DNA of 64,000 nt from Kribbella solani. Its GTDB lineage: Bacteria; Actinomycetota; Actinomycetes; Propionibacteriales; Kribbellaceae. Positions 52,084 through 60,248 of this stretch are shown in pieces (positions within the stretch are counted from its first letter, which is position 1; each line of letters opens with the position of its first letter). Under the pieces are notes generated by a model, which had not been told where the DNA came from, searched no databases, and worked only from the letters and a program-made list of their open reading frames with translations. The position numbers and the translations under genes are program-made. The stretch covers positions 2,604,001-2,668,000 of the forward strand of contig NZ_JACHNF010000001.1 in assembly GCF_014205295.1 (NCBI RefSeq), written 5' to 3'.

Positions 52084-53390
52084 TGGCCAATGTGATTGTC
52101 ATCGGGGCCGGCCTGGCCGGTCTCGCCAGTGCCGTGCGGTTGGCCAAGCTGGGCCATCAGGTCACCATCTGCGAACAGGACGAGCACCTGGGTGGAGTAC
52201 TAGGTCGTGTCGAGGCGGACGGGTTCAGTTGGGACGCCGGTGCGGCCAGTACGACGCTCCCGGCCGCGCTACGCGATCTGTTCCGCAAGAGCGGCCGGCC
52301 GATCGAGAGTCTGGTCCAGCTGGACCCGGTGACCGAGCCACGTCGCCACATGTTCGCTGACGGCTCGGTGCTCGACCTGCCGGTCAGCGACCGCGGCGCG
52401 CAGGAGGAGGCGTGGACCGGCTTGGCCGGTGCCGCTGTGGCCGAGCAGTGGACCGCGCTGGTCGACAAGTACGGCGACACCTGGCAGATCCTTCGTAAGA
52501 CCTCACTGGAGCCGCCGCTCGAGGACAAGCTGCCGATCAAGACGGTCCGCGCGCTCAAGCCGTGGCAGTCGTTGGAGAAGGTCGCACAGCGCGAGTTGAC
52601 CGACGAACGGGCCCGTGCGGTGCTCCGGCACTTCGCGGCACAAGGCGGTTCGGATCCCACGCTCACCCCGGGGTACATCGGCGTCTGGTCGTATCTGGAG
52701 CGGACGTTCGGCCGCTGGACGATCGCTGGTGGTTTCGGCGCGCTGGCGGATGCGCTGGCGAAGCGCGCCGACGAGCGGAAGATCACCGTGCGTACCAGCG
52801 CCGAGGTGGCTGCCATCTCGACAGCTGCCGGCGCGGTCACTGGCGTACGCCTTGCCGACGGAACCGAACTGCCCGCTGACGTCGTGGTGAGTGACATCGA
52901 CCCGCGGGTGCTCTACGAGAGCCTCATCGAGGACCCGGTGGCCAAGAAGGTACGCAAGAAGATCCGGTCGACGCACCAAGCACAGGCGGCGTACGTAGTA
53001 CACCTCGGCCTGAAGGAGCCAGTACCGGAGCTGCCGTTCGAGACCGTGCTGCACGGCACACCGACCGTGGTGGTGCGGACAGGTGGCACAGCACCAGCCG
53101 GGCACCAGGCCTGGTCCGTACTGGTCCACGGCTACCCCACCGATGACGTACTGGACCTGCTGGTCGCCCGTGGACTGCACGTACGGGAGAGCGTGGTGTC
53201 CCGGCAGACGTCGCCGTCCTGGTGGGCCGGTGTGGCCTGGGAGGGCTACAAGACCGCCCGCCGCCGCGCCTCGAACGTGTCACCGGTCAAGGGCCTGTAC
53301 TGCGTCGGTGCGGGCGCCCACCCCGGCTCCGGCGTGCCCGCGACGACGCTGGGCGCCGCGATCGTCGCCGACGCGATCGGGAAGGCCTGA
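52083..53390 (+). CDS. Phytoene desaturase-like FAD-dependent oxidoreductase
   Basis: This is a 435-residue flavoprotein. The N-terminal dinucleotide fold has VIVIGAGLAGLASAVRLAKLGHQVTICEQDEHLGGVLG, the typical FAD loop of the CrtI/phytoene desaturase superfamily. GFSWDAGAASTTLPAALRDLF, the TIAGGFGALADALAKRA stretch and VVVSDIDPRVLYESL follow in family order. The end GLYCVGAGAHPGSGVPATTLGAAIVADAIGKA is the FAD-binding C-terminal motif. No other carotenoid genes are next to it (the prenyl synthase at 57432 is 4 kb away), so the substrate is open. A GAGGAAAAG ribosome site lies inside the end of the DUF4126 gene. Confidence 0.9.
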   Translation: MANVIVIGAGLAGLASAVRLAKLGHQVTICEQDEHLGGVLGRVEADGFSWDAGAASTTLPAALRDLFRKSGRPIESLVQLDPVTEPRRHMFADGSVLDLPVSDRGAQEEAWTGLAGAAVAEQWTALVDKYGDTWQILRKTSLEPPLEDKLPIKTVRALKPWQSLEKVAQRELTDERARAVLRHFAAQGGSDPTLTPGYIGVWSYLERTFGRWTIAGGFGALADALAKRADERKITVRTSAEVAAISTAAGAVTGVRLADGTELPADVVVSDIDPRVLYESLIEDPVAKKVRKKIRSTHQAQAAYVVHLGLKEPVPELPFETVLHGTPTVVVRTGGTAPAGHQAWSVLVHGYPTDDVLDLLVARGLHVRESVVSRQTSPSWWAGVAWEGYKTARRRASNVSPVKGLYCVGAGAHPGSGVPATTLGAAIVADAIGKA

Positions 53391-53481
53391 GACCCCGGTG
53401 GGGTTGGACATGGGAGCGAACTAAGATTGGTTGTTCCTGTGTTCTGAGTCGGGACAGTGCCCGGCCGTAGAGAGGACCTCG

Positions 53482-55722
53482 GTGGACCAAACCCCCACAT
53501 CGGCCGATCACAACTCTGATGGCGCCGACGGCGCCGACAGCATGGAGCGGGCTGAGCTGGCGGCTGAGCAACAACATGTCGACCGGGTGTACGGCCGGGT
53601 CGAGGAGGCCGCCCGGTCGGCGTCCCGGATCGCCGTCGACGGCTACCAGCGCGGCCAGGCGCAGAACGTCGGCCGGGTACGCGAGGAGGAGCAGACCGGT
53701 CTGTACGAGCGGGACGTGCTCGTGTTCGCCGCCGCTCGCCGGATCGCAGAGCTGGACGCGGAGCACGAAGGCCTGGTGTTCGGCCGGCTGGACTCGGACC
53801 GGGGTGACGACGAGCCGCAGGCGCCGGCCGCGGCCGGGCTCGACAAGTTGTACGTCGGCCGGATCGGGGTCCGTGACGCCGAGTACGAGCCGCTGGTGAT
53901 CGACTGGCGCGCGCCCGCCGCGGAGCCGTTCTACCGCGCCACCGCGACCGACCGGCAGAAGGTCGTCCGCCGCCGCGTACTGCGTAACAAGGGGCCGCGG
54001 ATCGTCGGCCTCGAGGACGACCTGCTGGCGCCGGAGCGCGCGCCGGAGGACCTGCCGGTGATGGGCGAGGGCGCCTTGATGGCGTCGCTGTCGCGGGCTC
54101 GCGGTCACACGATGCGCGACATCGTCGCCACCATCCAGGCCGAACAGGACAAGGCGATCCGGTCGACGGCCCGTGGGGTCACGGTGATCGGCGGTGGACC
54201 CGGCACCGGCAAGACAGTGGTCGCGCTGCACCGCGCCGCGTACCTGCTGTACAGCGACCGCAGGCGCTTCGAGCGTGGCGGCGTACTGGTGGTCGGACCG
54301 TCAGCGGCGTTCATGGCGTACATCGAGCGGGTGCTACCCAGCCTAGGTGAGAACACCGTCTCGCTCCGCGCCGTCGGCGAGCTGGTCGATGGCGTGAAGG
54401 CCACTGCGGTCGACGAGGCCGAGGTAGCGGCGATCAAGGGCTCGCTGCGGATGCGCGGCGTCCTGTCGCGTGCTGCTCGCGACCGCGTGCCAACCGCACC
54501 GACCACGCTGCGCGTGTTCATCGGTGGCGCCACGGTAGAGCTGGACGCCAACCAGCTCGACAACGTACGCCGCAACGCACTACGCCGGACTGCACGCAAC
54601 CGGGCAGCTGCCGAGGCCCGTAAGGGGCTGATCGCCGCGCTGTGGCAGCGGTTCCCGGAGGACCTGCGTACTGGGCCGCTGGGCGACCGTGAGGCGTTCG
54701 GTGACCGTGCCACAGACACGCCGGCGTTCCGGACGTTCTTCGGCCAGTGGTGGCCGGTGGTGACTCCGGAGGCGGCACTGCGCTGGCTTGGTGACCCACG
54801 TCGGCTGCAGCGCTGGGCCCGGAACGAGCTGACGCCCAGAGAGGTCGATGCACTCGCGAGAGGTATCCGTACGACGGATGAGTTCACCATCGCCGATGTG
54901 GCGTTGCTGGATGAGCTGACCACTCTGCTCGGCCGGCCCCTGGCAACTGAGAACACCGACGAGGAGTTCGACTGGCTGGAAGGTCTCAGCGAGGGGGTGA
55001 ACGAGGTGCTCACCAGCTCGGAGCGCAGGGCGCGCGCCGCGGCAGCCCGCGAGGCAGAGGAGCCGGAGGAGTACGCGCATGTGCTGGTGGACGAGGCGCA
55101 GGACCTCTCCCCCATGCAGTGGCGCATGGTCACGCGCCGCGGTCCGCAGGCCAGCTGGACGATCGTCGGCGACCCGGCACAGAGCTCCTGGCCGGATCCG
55201 GACGAGGCCCGCGGGGCGATGGACTCGATGTTGTCGCACCTGCAGCGGCACACGTACCGGCTGTCCACCAACTACCGGAACTCGGCTGAGATCTACTCGT
55301 TCGCCGGTGAGGTGATCCGGCAGTCGATCCCGGACGCCGACCTGCCGAACGCGGTCCGCAGTACCGGGGTCGAGCCGGACCACCGGGTCTTCGACGACGG
55401 CAAGGTGTCCCAGGCTGCCGGTGAAGCGGCCGCTGAGCTGCTGCAGCTGGTCGAGGGCACCGTCGGCGTCATCGTGCCGCCGGCACTGCGGCCGATCGTG
55501 GAGCCGGTGCTGGCCGAGCTGGGCGACCCCCGGGTCGTCGCGGTGAGCCCACTGGACTCGAAGGGCCTCGAGTACGACGGTGTCGTGGTGGTCGAACCGG
55601 ATCGGATCGTCAGCGACACACTGGGCGGCGTACGCGCGCTGTATGTCGTTCTGACCCGAGCGACGCAGCGGTTGATCACGATCAACAGCACCACCCAGTG
55701 GTTGCCCACCCGCGACTCCTGA
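53482..55722 (+). CDS. HelD-family RNA polymerase-recycling ATPase (class II)
   Basis: This is a 746-residue superfamily 1 helicase-like protein. The N-terminal coiled coil (EQQHVDRVYGRVEEAA) is the arm that would enter the polymerase secondary channel. Walker A is GGGPGTGKTVVALHRAAYLL (about 237-245) and Walker B is HVLVDEAQDLSPMQWRM (about 535). The C-terminal VVAVSPLDSKGLEYDGVVV and YVVLTRATQRL are helicase motifs V-VI. HelD removes stalled RNA polymerase from DNA; actinobacterial HelR relatives protect against rifampicin. GTG 53482 follows AGAGGA. The frame extends upstream but the N-terminus looks natural here. No partner gene is adjacent. Confidence 0.92.
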   Translation: MDQTPTSADHNSDGADGADSMERAELAAEQQHVDRVYGRVEEAARSASRIAVDGYQRGQAQNVGRVREEEQTGLYERDVLVFAAARRIAELDAEHEGLVFGRLDSDRGDDEPQAPAAAGLDKLYVGRIGVRDAEYEPLVIDWRAPAAEPFYRATATDRQKVVRRRVLRNKGPRIVGLEDDLLAPERAPEDLPVMGEGALMASLSRARGHTMRDIVATIQAEQDKAIRSTARGVTVIGGGPGTGKTVVALHRAAYLLYSDRRRFERGGVLVVGPSAAFMAYIERVLPSLGENTVSLRAVGELVDGVKATAVDEAEVAAIKGSLRMRGVLSRAARDRVPTAPTTLRVFIGGATVELDANQLDNVRRNALRRTARNRAAAEARKGLIAALWQRFPEDLRTGPLGDREAFGDRATDTPAFRTFFGQWWPVVTPEAALRWLGDPRRLQRWARNELTPREVDALARGIRTTDEFTIADVALLDELTTLLGRPLATENTDEEFDWLEGLSEGVNEVLTSSERRARAAAAREAEEPEEYAHVLVDEAQDLSPMQWRMVTRRGPQASWTIVGDPAQSSWPDPDEARGAMDSMLSHLQRHTYRLSTNYRNSAEIYSFAGEVIRQSIPDADLPNAVRSTGVEPDHRVFDDGKVSQAAGEAAAELLQLVEGTVGVIVPPALRPIVEPVLAELGDPRVVAVSPLDSKGLEYDGVVVVEPDRIVSDTLGGVRALYVVLTRATQRLITINSTTQWLPTRDS

Positions 55723-55758
55723 CCGGGCAGCTGATGGCAACTGCCCGGCGCCGAGTCA

Positions 55759-55921
55759 GAGGGTGTTTGGGAACTCTGTGCCGTAGCGAGGAGGTGCTCG
55801 GTGCGGTAGCTCGGCGTGCGGGAGGGGAGGCGTCGATGTGGTTCATCGTTGCCTTTCCTCCCGTGCGGCGAGGTGCCGTGCCGAGTGCCCCGCAGTAGGC
55901 GCAGAGTTCCCAAACACCCTC
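55759..55921. mobile_element. 163-bp MITE-like element with 20-bp perfect terminal inverted repeats
   Basis: GAGGGTGTTTGGGAACTCTG (55759-55778) is repeated exactly in inverted form at 55902-55921. TCA flanks both sides, as a 3-bp target duplication. The interior (about 123 bp) has no gene and is itself an imperfect inverted repeat, with CTCGG...GCGGGAGG near 55798-55826 matching the other arm near 55856-55884. Ends like GAGGGTGTTTGG are common among IS5-group insertion sequences, so a related transposase elsewhere could mobilise it. The right TCA is the stop codon of the following sixA gene. Confidence 0.85.
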
Positions 55922-56452
55922 TCAGCCGCGGGGCACGGAGTACTGCACCAGGTCGGCCTCGTTCGCCGCGAGGTCGGCCCACTTGCAGGTGAGGTGCAGG
56001 ATCGCCAGACCGGTGGTCGGGTACTTCTGGGTGAGCTCGATCCGCTCCGGGCTGGTGCCGTCCAGCGCCAGCTCGTCGGCCAGCCATGGGATGCCCGGCG
56101 CGTGACCGACCACGACCACCGTCCGTGTCTCCGCCGGTGCTTCGTGGACGACGTCCAGCAACTCGTCCGTGCCGGCGTTGTAGATCCGCTTGTCGTACCA
56201 GACGTCGCCGGCGCCGACGCCCGCCTCGGCGACCTGCTTCCAGGTCTCCCGGGTGCGCTTCGACGGCGAGCACAGGACCAGGTCCGCTTCGATGCCTTGG
56301 GCAACGAGATGCCGGCCGGCCGCCGCGGCGTCGGCGCGGCCGCGGTCGGTCAGTGGACGCTCGAGGTCGGGCATCGACTCCGGTGGCACCGCCTTGGCGT
56401 GCCGGAGCAGAACGAGGGTTCGGTCGATCAACAGGTCCGACGGGTCAGCCAT
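55922..56452 (-). CDS. SixA-type histidine phosphatase
   Basis: This 176-residue member of the histidine phosphatase superfamily has the catalytic His in LVLLRHAKAVPPE (RHAK in SixA proteins). RPLTDRGRADAAAAGRHL and LVLCSPSKRTRETWKQV are the standard continuing motifs, and the second His is in VVVVGHAPGIPWLA. SixA relatives remove phosphate from phosphohistidines, for example in phosphorelay or PTS proteins. It starts 4 bp after metF and its stop codon is in the target duplication of the MITE-like element. Confidence 0.9.
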   Translation of the reverse strand: MADPSDLLIDRTLVLLRHAKAVPPESMPDLERPLTDRGRADAAAAGRHLVAQGIEADLVLCSPSKRTRETWKQVAEAGVGAGDVWYDKRIYNAGTDELLDVVHEAPAETRTVVVVGHAPGIPWLADELALDGTSPERIELTQKYPTTGLAILHLTCKWADLAANEADLVQYSVPRG

Positions 56453-56456
56453 TGCG

Positions 56457-57374
56457 TCAGGATACGACCGATGCGCCGAGGTTGCGGAACACCTGCCGCG
56501 TCGCGGTCGATCTGTTCAAGGTAATGAAATGAATCCCCGGCGCGCCGCCCGCCAGCAGCCGCTCGCACAGCTCGGTCGCGATCTCGATCCCGGCCTCACG
56601 GACCGCCCTCGGATCGTCCTCGACCGCGAGCAACCGCTCGGTGACGGCGGTCGGCAGTGCCATCCCGGTCAGCTCGGCCATCCGCTGGATCTGCTTGATG
56701 TTCGTCACCGGCATGACGCCCGGCAGCACCGGCATGTCACAGCCGAGTGCCGCCGACCGGTCGACCAGCCGGAAGTAGTCGTCCGCGCCGAAGAACATCT
56801 GGGTGATCGCGTAGTCCGCACCGGCCCGCGCCTTGGCGGCCAGCACGGCAGCGTCCGCCGCCAACGACGTCGCCTCCGGATGCTTGTCCGGGAAGGCAGC
56901 GACGCCGACGCAGAAGTCACCGAGCGAGCGGATCAGCTCGACCAGCTCGACCGCATGGTTCAGGCCCTCCGGATGCGCGACCCACGGCTGGTTCGGCCCG
57001 CCGGGCGGGTCGCCGCGAAGTGCGAGCAGGTTGCGTACGCCCGCGCCCGCGTACGCGCCGATCACCGAGCGGAGCTCGTCCCGGGAGTGCGCGACGCAGG
57101 TCAGATGGCCGAGTGGGGTCAGCGAGGTGTCCTGCGCGACCCGCTCGGTGACGCGGATGGTGCCGTCCCGGGTAGTGCCACCGGCGCCGTACGTGATCGA
57201 GACGAAGGTCGGCCGGAGCTGTTCGATCTCGCGGATCGACCGCCACAGCACCTCCTCCGCCTCCGGCGTCTTCGGCGGGAAGAACTCGAACGAGAACGAC
57301 CGGCCGCCGGACCTGAGCAGCTCGCGGATCGTCGGCGCGCCACCGGGCAGCGTCGAGGGAAGTCCGTTCGCCAT
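56457..57374 (-). CDS. metF: Methylenetetrahydrofolate reductase
   Basis: This 305-residue FAD enzyme makes 5-methyl-THF for methionine synthesis. FSFEFFPPKTPEAEEVLWRSI carries the conserved Glu, followed by FVSITYGAGGTTRDGTIRVTE. HLTCVAHSRDELRSVIGAYAGAGVRNLLALRGDPPGG is the core with the FAD-binding strand. DYAITQMFFGADDYFRLVDR and GVMPVTNIKQIQRMAE are the later motifs. The length fits the bacterial single-domain form. It diverges from the prenyl synthase gene and is followed by sixA in the same transcript. Confidence 0.95.
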   Translation of the reverse strand: MANGLPSTLPGGAPTIRELLRSGGRSFSFEFFPPKTPEAEEVLWRSIREIEQLRPTFVSITYGAGGTTRDGTIRVTERVAQDTSLTPLGHLTCVAHSRDELRSVIGAYAGAGVRNLLALRGDPPGGPNQPWVAHPEGLNHAVELVELIRSLGDFCVGVAAFPDKHPEATSLAADAAVLAAKARAGADYAITQMFFGADDYFRLVDRSAALGCDMPVLPGVMPVTNIKQIQRMAELTGMALPTAVTERLLAVEDDPRAVREAGIEIATELCERLLAGGAPGIHFITLNRSTATRQVFRNLGASVVS

Positions 57375-57418
57375 GCGTTCAGGTTACCCGCGGTGCCCGG
57401 CCGCGTCCGCGTACCGAC

Positions 57419-57424
57419 TACGCT
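57419..57424 (+). promoter_or_regulatory. -10 box of a probably leaderless prenyl synthase transcript
   Basis: TACGCT stands 7 bases before the GTG at 57432, the distance expected if transcription starts on or next to the start codon. No good -35 box is seen. Confidence 0.4.
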
Positions 57425-57431
57425 CCGAGAC

Positions 57432-58502
57432 GTGGATGGCGATGTAGATGTCGCGGCCGAGATCCAGCGCGCGCTGAGCGGGTTTCTCGACCGGCAGGAG
57501 GGGCGGCTGGCGGCGCTCGGCCCGGAGCTGGCCGAGCAGGTACAGGCCGCGCGGGACGCGACCAGCGGAGGCAAACGGCTGCGGCCGGCCTTCTGCTACT
57601 GGGGTTTCCGGGCCGCGGGTGGTGATCGGTCGCTGCCGATCCTGACCGCCGCGGCGAGCCTGGAGATGCTGCACGTCAGTGCCCTGGTGCACGACGACGT
57701 GATGGATTCCTCCGACGTACGGCGCGGCGCCCCGTCCGCTCATCGCCGTTTCGAGGCGCTGCAGCGCGAGCGCGGCGAGAAGAGCGGGTACGGCGGCGAC
57801 CCGGTCGGCTTCGGCGTCGGCGCCGCGATCCTGCTGGGCGACCTGTGCTTGATCTGGGCCGATGAGTTGCTGCACACGTCAGGCTTCGACGCCGCGGCAT
57901 TGGCTCGGGCGGAGCAGTTCTTCGACGCCGTACGAGTCGAGGTGACGGCCGGTCAGTACCTCGACCTGGTCGCCCAGGCGAGCGGCCAGTCGGATATGGA
58001 CCTGGCGTTGCGGGTGCTGCGCTACAAGTCGGCGACGTACACGATCGAACGGCCGCTGCACGTCGGCGCGGCGCTGGCCGGTGGGGACGCCAACCTGATC
58101 TCGGCACTGTCCGGCTACGGGCTACCGCTCGGCGAGGCGTTCCAGCTGCGCGACGACCTGCTCGGGGTGTTCGGCGACCCGGCGGTGACCGGCAAGCCGG
58201 CCGGTGACGATCTGCGCGAAGGCAAACGGACGGTGCTGATCGCGTACGCGGTCGACCGCGCTTCCGAGGCCCAGCTGACCGAGTTCGACCGGCTGTTCGG
58301 GCGGCCGGACCTGGACGACGACGAGATCCAGCTGCTGCGCGAGATCCTCCAGGACTGCCGCGCCGTCCAGGCGTGCGAGGACCTGATCACCAACCGCACC
58401 GAGGACGCGCTGGACGCGCTGGACCGGGCACCGCTCGCCGACGACGCCACCCGCAAGGCCCTCACCGACCTGGCCGTCGCCGCCACCGCCCGCGACGTCT
58501 AG
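57432..58502 (+). CDS. Polyprenyl diphosphate synthase (trans-isoprenyl, GGPP/FPP type)
   Basis: This is a 356-residue head-to-tail prenyltransferase. TSGGKRLRPAFCYWGF is the N-terminal GKRLRP motif, and the first Asp-rich motif is in ALVHDDVMDSSDVRRG. LLGDLCLIWADELL, the KSATYTIERPLHVG stretch and the second Asp motif region QLRDDLLGVFGDPAVTGKPAGDDLREGKRTVLIAY follow. The DDLLG form of the second motif is common in actinobacterial GGPP synthases of the IdsA type. The product length is not certain. It may supply carotenoid, menaquinone or polyprenol paths; none of these genes is nearby except an FAD desaturase-like gene at 52083. It starts with GTG and is probably leaderless. Confidence 0.92.
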   Translation: MDGDVDVAAEIQRALSGFLDRQEGRLAALGPELAEQVQAARDATSGGKRLRPAFCYWGFRAAGGDRSLPILTAAASLEMLHVSALVHDDVMDSSDVRRGAPSAHRRFEALQRERGEKSGYGGDPVGFGVGAAILLGDLCLIWADELLHTSGFDAAALARAEQFFDAVRVEVTAGQYLDLVAQASGQSDMDLALRVLRYKSATYTIERPLHVGAALAGGDANLISALSGYGLPLGEAFQLRDDLLGVFGDPAVTGKPAGDDLREGKRTVLIAYAVDRASEAQLTEFDRLFGRPDLDDDEIQLLREILQDCRAVQACEDLITNRTEDALDALDRAPLADDATRKALTDLAVAATARDV

Positions 58503-58551
58503 CCCAGCCACGCGCCCAGCGCCGGCCCCCAGCAGTGGTCTGGGTGCTCGG

Positions 58552-58980
58552 CTAGTGCTGGTCCTGGCCGGCCATCAGGTCGATCAGGCGGAGCAGCTCG
58601 GCGGTGCTGGGGAGATCGCCGACGACGATCACCTTGAGCACCGCCCGGTCCTCGTCGTAGATCGTCTCGGCCCGCAACCGCACCGCCTCCGGCTGGTTCA
58701 GCGCGCCGAAGATATGCGTACTGAGCCGGTCCGCGGTCGCCCGGTCGACCGAGTCGATGTGCACGATGCTGGACGCCTCGACGTGCCGGTCCGGCCGATC
58801 CACGGCCGCCAGCGGCGCGGGCGCACCGGTGAACTCCTCCAGATCCGCCCGGCTGATCCGGTACTGCTTGCCGATCCGCACTGCCTTCAGCCGCCCATCG
58901 CGGACGTAGTTGCGGATGGTGCGGACGTGCAGGCCCAGCCGGCTCGCCACCTGCTCGACCGAGTACAGCTCCTGCGCCAT
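58552..58980 (-). CDS. Helix-turn-helix (excisionase/MerR-like) DNA-binding protein
   Basis: The protein has 142 residues. The N-terminal winged HTH (LYSVEQVASRLGLHVRTIRNYVRDGRLKAVRIGKQYRISRADLEEF) matches the excisionase/BldC-like HTH_17 family. The rest (residues 60-142) is a small alpha/beta domain with TADRLSTHIFGAL and AVLKVIVVGDLPSTAELLRLIDLM, which I do not recognise. There is no integrase nearby, so it is a regulator and not an Xis. TAGGCT on the minus strand is 6 bases before the ATG, so the mRNA may be leaderless. An operator-like dyad lies between it and the divergent DUF4180 gene. Confidence 0.85.
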   Translation of the reverse strand: MAQELYSVEQVASRLGLHVRTIRNYVRDGRLKAVRIGKQYRISRADLEEFTGAPAPLAAVDRPDRHVEASSIVHIDSVDRATADRLSTHIFGALNQPEAVRLRAETIYDEDRAVLKVIVVGDLPSTAELLRLIDLMAGQDQH

Positions 58981-59009
58981 GCGGCCAGCCTAGGGCACTT
59001 CCTTAGAAT

Positions 59010-59033
59010 TCCCTATAAATGGCCAGATAGGGA
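59010..59033. promoter_or_regulatory. Operator-like dyad between HTH and DUF4180 genes
   Basis: TCCCTAT (59010-59016) and ATAGGGA (59027-59033) form a perfect 7-bp dyad with a 10-bp spacer in the unusually AT-rich divergent gap. The HTH protein is a candidate ligand. Confidence 0.5.
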
Positions 59034-59055
59034 TGTTTAAGGTAGTTTGAGGTAC

Positions 59056-59409
59056 ATGGTGATGTTGGCCGGGCTACAGGTACACGTGAGCGAGTCGCCG
59101 CTCCACGACGAGAGCGAAGTCGTTCAGGCGATCGTCGACGCGTACTACGGGCATCAGGCCGAGTGGATCGCGTTCACACCGGAGCAGTTGGGTGACGAGT
59201 TCTTCGAGCTGCGCACCGGTCGGGCCGGCGCGATCACGCAGAAGTTCGTCAACTACAAGATGGGTCTCGCGGTAGTCGGTGACATCGCGGAGCGGGTCGC
59301 GCGGAGTACGCCGCTGGCCGACTGGGTGCGAGAGAGCAACCGCGGTCACAACCTGCTGTTCGCCGCGGACCTGGACCAGCTGGCTGAACTGCTACAGCAC
59401 CGGCAGTGA
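59056..59409 (+). CDS. DUF4180-like protein
   Basis: The protein has about 117 residues. FTPEQLGDEFFELRTGRAGAITQKFVNYKMGLAVVGDIAERVA is the family core, and PLADWVRESNRGHNLLFAADLDQL is the conserved SNRG end. DUF4180 has unknown function and is often near small regulators. TTG 59047, ATG 59056 and ATG 59062 are possible starts; GAGG at 59049-59052 is better placed for 59062, so the exact start is uncertain. The last 18 bp overlap the convergent barstar gene. Confidence 0.82.
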   Translation: MVMLAGLQVHVSESPLHDESEVVQAIVDAYYGHQAEWIAFTPEQLGDEFFELRTGRAGAITQKFVNYKMGLAVVGDIAERVARSTPLADWVRESNRGHNLLFAADLDQLAELLQHRQ

Positions 59410-59826
59410 GCTGAGCAGATCGGGCGTACGCGCGCCGGCTTGCTCGCGGATCAACACCCGGAGCTGACCGGAGTTCGTCGTGTCCTCGGCGAAGATCTGG
59501 AGCGCTACGTCGACAGTGTCGTGGTCGTGCTCGAGCAGGTTGGGCAGGCCGGTCCACAGCACGACCTCAGGCGCACCTGTCGACCTGTCGCTCAGTGAGT
59601 CGGCCAGTGCGTCCCAGTTCCGGCCGAACCAGCGCGGCAGGTCGAACGCGGTCGCGCAGAGGTCCAGAAAGCCTGTCTTGTCGTGGATCTCCGCGGTGTC
59701 CAGTAGGACGAAGCCGAAGCCCGCGGCGGTCGCGTCACGCCGTACACCGTCCACCGCGGCCTTGGACGGCCAGCGGTACACACCAGGGCGCAGACCCTCC
59801 GTCAGCAGCGTACGCAGGTCCGTCAT
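59392..59826 (-). CDS. Barstar-family ribonuclease inhibitor
   Basis: This 144-residue cytoplasmic protein is expected to bind and block the RNase coded directly upstream. TAEIHDKTGFLDLCATAFDLPRWFGRNWDALADSLSD is the barstar signature; the WFGRNWDAL helix and the following Asp residues correspond to the barnase-binding face. EVVLWTGLPNLLEHDHDTVDVALQIF continues the fold. The start ATG overlaps the RNase stop (ATGA), so inhibitor and enzyme are made together in a fixed order. The N-terminal 30 residues are additional to classical barstar (about 90 residues). Confidence 0.9.
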   Translation of the reverse strand: MTDLRTLLTEGLRPGVYRWPSKAAVDGVRRDATAAGFGFVLLDTAEIHDKTGFLDLCATAFDLPRWFGRNWDALADSLSDRSTGAPEVVLWTGLPNLLEHDHDTVDVALQIFAEDTTNSGQLRVLIREQAGARTPDLLSSLPVL

Positions 59827-60248
59827 GAGGTTCCCCCGTTCTCCGCGATCCGGCGGAACGACTTGTAATGGTCATCCGTGTAGTAGCGCTGTCCACCGTT
59901 GCCGGTCACGATCCGCCGGGCACCACGGTCCTTCGCACCCGGCGTCGGCACGGTGTACTCGTGGTAGTACCCGCGGTCGTGCTTCGGCAGGACCTTCTCG
60001 AAGTTGCCGAACACGACACCGTCCCGGCTGTACGGGTACGGTCCACCCTGGTCGATCAGCTTCAGCGTGGACTGCGCCTCCTTCGGCAGGTCCTTCACCG
60101 CGACGACCTTCAGCCCGCTCTCCGGGTCGACGTCCGCGGAGGTCTTCGGGTCGGCGGAGCAGCCGAACAGCGAGGCCGCCAAGGTGATCACCAGCATCGC
60201 GACCACCACGGCCGCGACGATCCGCGCGGCCTTCGGGTTGTTGATCAC
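59823..60248 (-). CDS. Secreted or membrane-anchored guanyl-specific ribonuclease (barnase/RNase Sa family)
   Basis: The protein has about 141 residues. The N-terminus has one hydrophobic segment ([21 protein letters not shown]), a signal peptide ending in a lipobox-like LFGC or an anchor. The RNase domain is complete: [42 protein letters not shown] with the catalytic Glu, GARRIVTG with the Arg and [13 protein letters not shown] with the His. Its start (GTG after GGGAGG) overlaps the thiE stop (GTGA), and its end overlaps the barstar gene. The enzyme probably attacks RNA outside the cell and is neutralised inside by barstar. Confidence 0.88.
   Translation of the reverse strand: MINNPKAARIVAAVVVAMLVITLAASLFGCSADPKTSADVDPESGLKVVAVKDLPKEAQSTLKLIDQGGPYPYSRDGVVFGNFEKVLPKHDRGYYHEYTVPTPGAKDRGARRIVTGNGGQRYYTDDHYKSFRRIAENGGTS

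Noticed and set aside
58503..58551. Terminator between the prenyl synthase and HTH genes
   Set aside because: Some CCCAGC/GCTGGG-like pairing is possible but the stem is short and irregular.
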